DNA from: Chytridium lagenaria
Taxonomy: Eukaryota > Chytridiomycota > Chytridiomycetes > Chytridiales > Chytridiaceae
Length of the DNA: 64,000 nucleotides
Direction of reading: 5' to 3'
NCBI GenBank assembly: GCA_025449115.1
Contig: JAHLKC010000094.1
Location: forward strand, 62,001 to 126,000
Shown: positions 61,288 through 64,000 of the stretch, one piece after another
Layout: every line of letters begins with the position of its first letter
Position numbering within the stretch: the first letter of the stretch is position 1
Position numbers and translations under genes: made by a program
Notes under the pieces: generated by a model
Database searches by the model: none
Told to the model about the DNA's origin: nothing
What the model saw: only the letters and a program-made list of their open reading frames with translations

Positions 61288-63759
61288 CTAAAGTTTGAAA
61301 CTCTCAGCGTGGAAATGGAACAACCCTTCTCGACTTGAGAGTCGACGCGCGGATTCTCGCGTTAACGCTACGAGTCCATCAGGCCCGCAAGCTATGAAAA
61401 AAATAAATTAGAGTAGTCAGTATTTACGAAGTAGTTTTTAAATTGTGAACAACAACAACGCGAACAAGATTTTAAGAGAGAAACTCAGACTATAACTTAC
61501 CGACAACTCCCACATCTCCACTACCACCATCCCGTCTCACTTGCTCCTCCTCCTCTCCAACACATCTTCCACAACATCTCTCCCTCCACGTCCCCTCCTC
61601 ACCTCAAACCCACCCCTCCTGTTACTTTTATCCGTCTCACCTCTTCCCCACTCCCCACCTCTCACAGACCACTCCAACGCCTTCGAAGCCTCCTCCTCCC
61701 CCTCCCTCATACCCTCCCCATTTCCTCCCTCCCACTTTCTCCAAAACCCTCCACTCCCCCACTCACACAAACCACAACTTCAACACCACAGCACCATGCG
61801 GCAACAACGAGATCGTCGAGACAGGATAATACTGTTTCAGGGTCACGAATGTTCCAGATGAGACTTGCTGAGGTGATGATGTCATGGGTATGACAGGAGG
61901 ATGTGGGCAGTCGGTCAAGCGACATGCCGATCGCATCACCTATGAAGGACAAGAGGGGCGTGATCCCGACACCACCAGCAACACCCACAAATCCCCCAAA
62001 CTCTCTCGCAGAGAACGTGGGCCGTCCATATGGCCCCTCCACACGGATATCAGGAAACTTCAAGATTTCCTCATCCTCCTCATCCTCGTCTGAGTCTTCA
62101 CCCTCCAAAGTCAAACTGTGAGAACGTATCAGGACCGATTTTTTCAACTTCTCAGTGAAACCCCCCAAACTTTTCACCATGACTGTTACCCCACACCCTT
62201 GCGGCGCAACCAAAAGTCGTCTGATTCGTGTCTTCACAAATTCCTTGTCAGTGTAGTCGGGATGAGGCGGACCAAATACGTTGCGGTTGATGATAGAGCG
62301 ATGAAGGATGTCGGCGGATGCAGGAGAAACAGGTGGCGCAGAAGCGAGGGAGAAGGGGTGCCATGAAAGAGGTTGGATTTCAGGAACGTTGAGAAAGATG
62401 TATTGGCCGGGAGAGAACGAAGGGGATCGCATGGAGTTACAGTTATTGATTGAAAAGTGGCGGCATAGAGGAGGAGCGCAGATGTGGAGACGGACGCCAC
62501 CGTCTTTGGCCGAGGATAAAGATTGAATAAACGCGGTGTCTGTGTCATTAGAGTCGAAGTTGGGAGAAGAGGGCACAGGGTTCTTGTCATTGAGAATTGT
62601 GGCTTCGATAATGCGGGCAGGACGTCGCGCACGGATGAATCGGACCATACGGTCGAGACCATAAAAGCAGAGAGGAGCAATCGTAAATCCAAAGGCGTGG
62701 TTGGTATGGAGGAATACAAAAACGAGGATGAGGGGGAATAATATGAGATGGGAGATGTAGAAAAATGCAAACAGTCTTCGGCGAATGATGGGGAGAGAGA
62801 GAAGGAAGAGAAGACAGAGGAGGATAAAGGCGATGAGACCGTTGAAAATATGAGGACGATTAATCATATTTTTTTCATGAAACCTGTAATTAAGGATGAA
62901 TAAAACGTTAGTGTATTTAAAATCAGCTTTAAAAAAGTTTGATTAGAAGAGGATACTTACCATAATGAGACCAAGACTTCAAATAAAGCCCTCCGTGCAT
63001 GGCAATAAGTGCGATTCCACTAGTTCCAATCCACCGATGCCATATCAGAGCACTCTCAAAGGGTATCCCAAACACCATATCCAAAATCGAGTTTCTCCCA
63101 GCTGCTAGAGCGACGGACAAGCTTATGCATGTCAAGCCGAGGAACCCAATACGGGTATAGCCGGTATCGCGCTCTACGGAAGTATCAATGCCGCCGAGAA
63201 AGATGAGAAGGATTGTGAAAAGGAGAAGAAGGGATACTAGGGAAGTGAGGGTTGCCGGAATATAGGGGTGAAGATAAGTAGGGAGGTAGGGTTGTAAAGA
63301 TATGAGGGATAGCGAGTGGAGGCGTGCAATCAGGGGAGAGTGGAGATTTGTGGTGTTAATTTCCCTTATTTCGGCGTCGTTCTCGTCTTGAAGAAGAGTA
63401 GGTGTATCTACAAGATACATTCCCAATGTGTGAAGCGAAGCAACATAAAGAGTCAGAAGATCCACGCATGCAATCTTTCTACTGACCTTTAACTGTTCCT
63501 GTTTCAAACGATACCTCACCCTTTCTATGCATCTGCTTGCCTTCCCAAGTTCTTGCCGTCCAGCGCCTAAAGACCAAGGGTACCGCCGAGCCCAGCACCA
63601 GGATCACGACAGACACAAAGCCAAGGCCATGCCAACTGTCTTGCCATGGGCATATGGAAGGACCCAAGGCATTGACATGGTTGAGAATGCTGGAAGGGCC
63701 ATTCTGTCGTCATGAAAGATGATGCCACTGTTCCCGTCTCTTCTTATGACGCTGTTCAT
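61288..63759 (-). CDS. Ferric-reductase-family transmembrane protein (FRE/NOX superfamily)
   Basis: Moves electrons from NADPH via FAD and two haems across the plasma membrane, usually to reduce iron or copper. On the minus strand the ATG at 63759 leads into a first membrane span (VVILVLGSAVPLVF). An intron follows, then a domain with TSLVSLLLLFTILLIFLGG, ISLSVALAAGR and ALIWHRWIGTSGIALIAMHG (haem-binding His). After an intron at about 62870-62950 come two more spans (AFILLCLLFLLSLPI; YISHLILFPLILVFVFLHTNH). The FAD site WHPFSLAS and the NADPH-site GVAGGVGITPLLSF are present, and the last exon, after an intron at about 61393-61501, gives CGPDGLVALTRES and the end FHFHAESFKL. A frame change is needed near 63622 and near 61750. 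Whether it is a metalloreductase or an NADPH oxidase cannot be settled by eye. Confidence 0.85.
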
Positions 63760-64000
63760 GATGGGGGGGTTGAAGAGGAAGAAAAGAAAAATAAATTGAA
63801 CACGCTAGTTGCACAAAATGTACCAATCGCAATAACCTCGCTCTCAAACACATCCATGTTGAGGCAAATTCGCTATTGGCTAGAAGTTCTCCACATCGGT
63901 GGCATCACTTTTTCTCGTACAAAAAAACACAAACAAAGAATTATTTATCAAGCTGCAGGTTTAAATCAGTACCTACATCCTGCATTTTCATTTACGTTGT
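63760..64000. promoter_or_regulatory. Promoter side of the ferric-reductase-type gene
   Basis: Upstream sequence of the minus-strand gene, reaching the window edge. No clear TATA box. Confidence 0.3.

Overview
The window is nuclear DNA of a fungus. It has short GT-AG introns (mostly 40-100 bp), densely packed genes on both strands, fungal-type nitrate reductase and ferric reductase genes, and a Phx1/Hoy1-like homeodomain factor. Candidate genes for a ciliary transition-fibre protein (FBF1-like) and an augmin subunit (HAUS8/AUG8-like) fit a flagellated, zoosporic lineage such as Chytridiomycota better than Dikarya. This placement is inference.

Layout. 0-37.7 kb is ordinary gene space: MAD1 (+), UVRAG/VPS38 (-), an NDR-family kinase with two N-terminal CRIB motifs (+), an FBF1-like coiled-coil gene (+), a homeobox gene (-), UAP1 (+), a hormone-sensitive-lipase-type hydrolase (+), a HAUS8/AUG8-like gene (+), a frameshifted Caps_synth-type glycosyltransferase (+), a secreted M28 aminopeptidase (+) and DHX29 (+). 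61.3-63.8 kb holds a ferric-reductase-family gene (-).

The unusual part is 38.1-60.9 kb. Two long inverted-repeat arms (about 38113-43240 and 56545-60922) enclose a 13.3-kb core. Each arm carries three divergently transcribed pairs of tiny genes, 12 copies in all, encoding 38-42-residue peptides that begin MPSF and share PMTT..IVA.GA. Their order is mirrored between arms. Nearly every gene has its own TATA box. Four of the six shared promoters carry a doubled ATCGCCACGA-like element, and the two members of a pair have different conserved 3' elements. The core contains a decayed Helitron (Rep plus Pif1-type helicase), an unrecognised two-exon gene, a relic of one more tiny gene, and an apparently intact assimilatory nitrate reductase gene.

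Limits. Many genes that are clearly homologous to known families show single-base frameshifts, often in short base runs. This looks more like residual sequence error than biology. Exon edges given here come from reading splice sites and conserved residues by eye. Gene names rest on remembered family motifs, not on a search.
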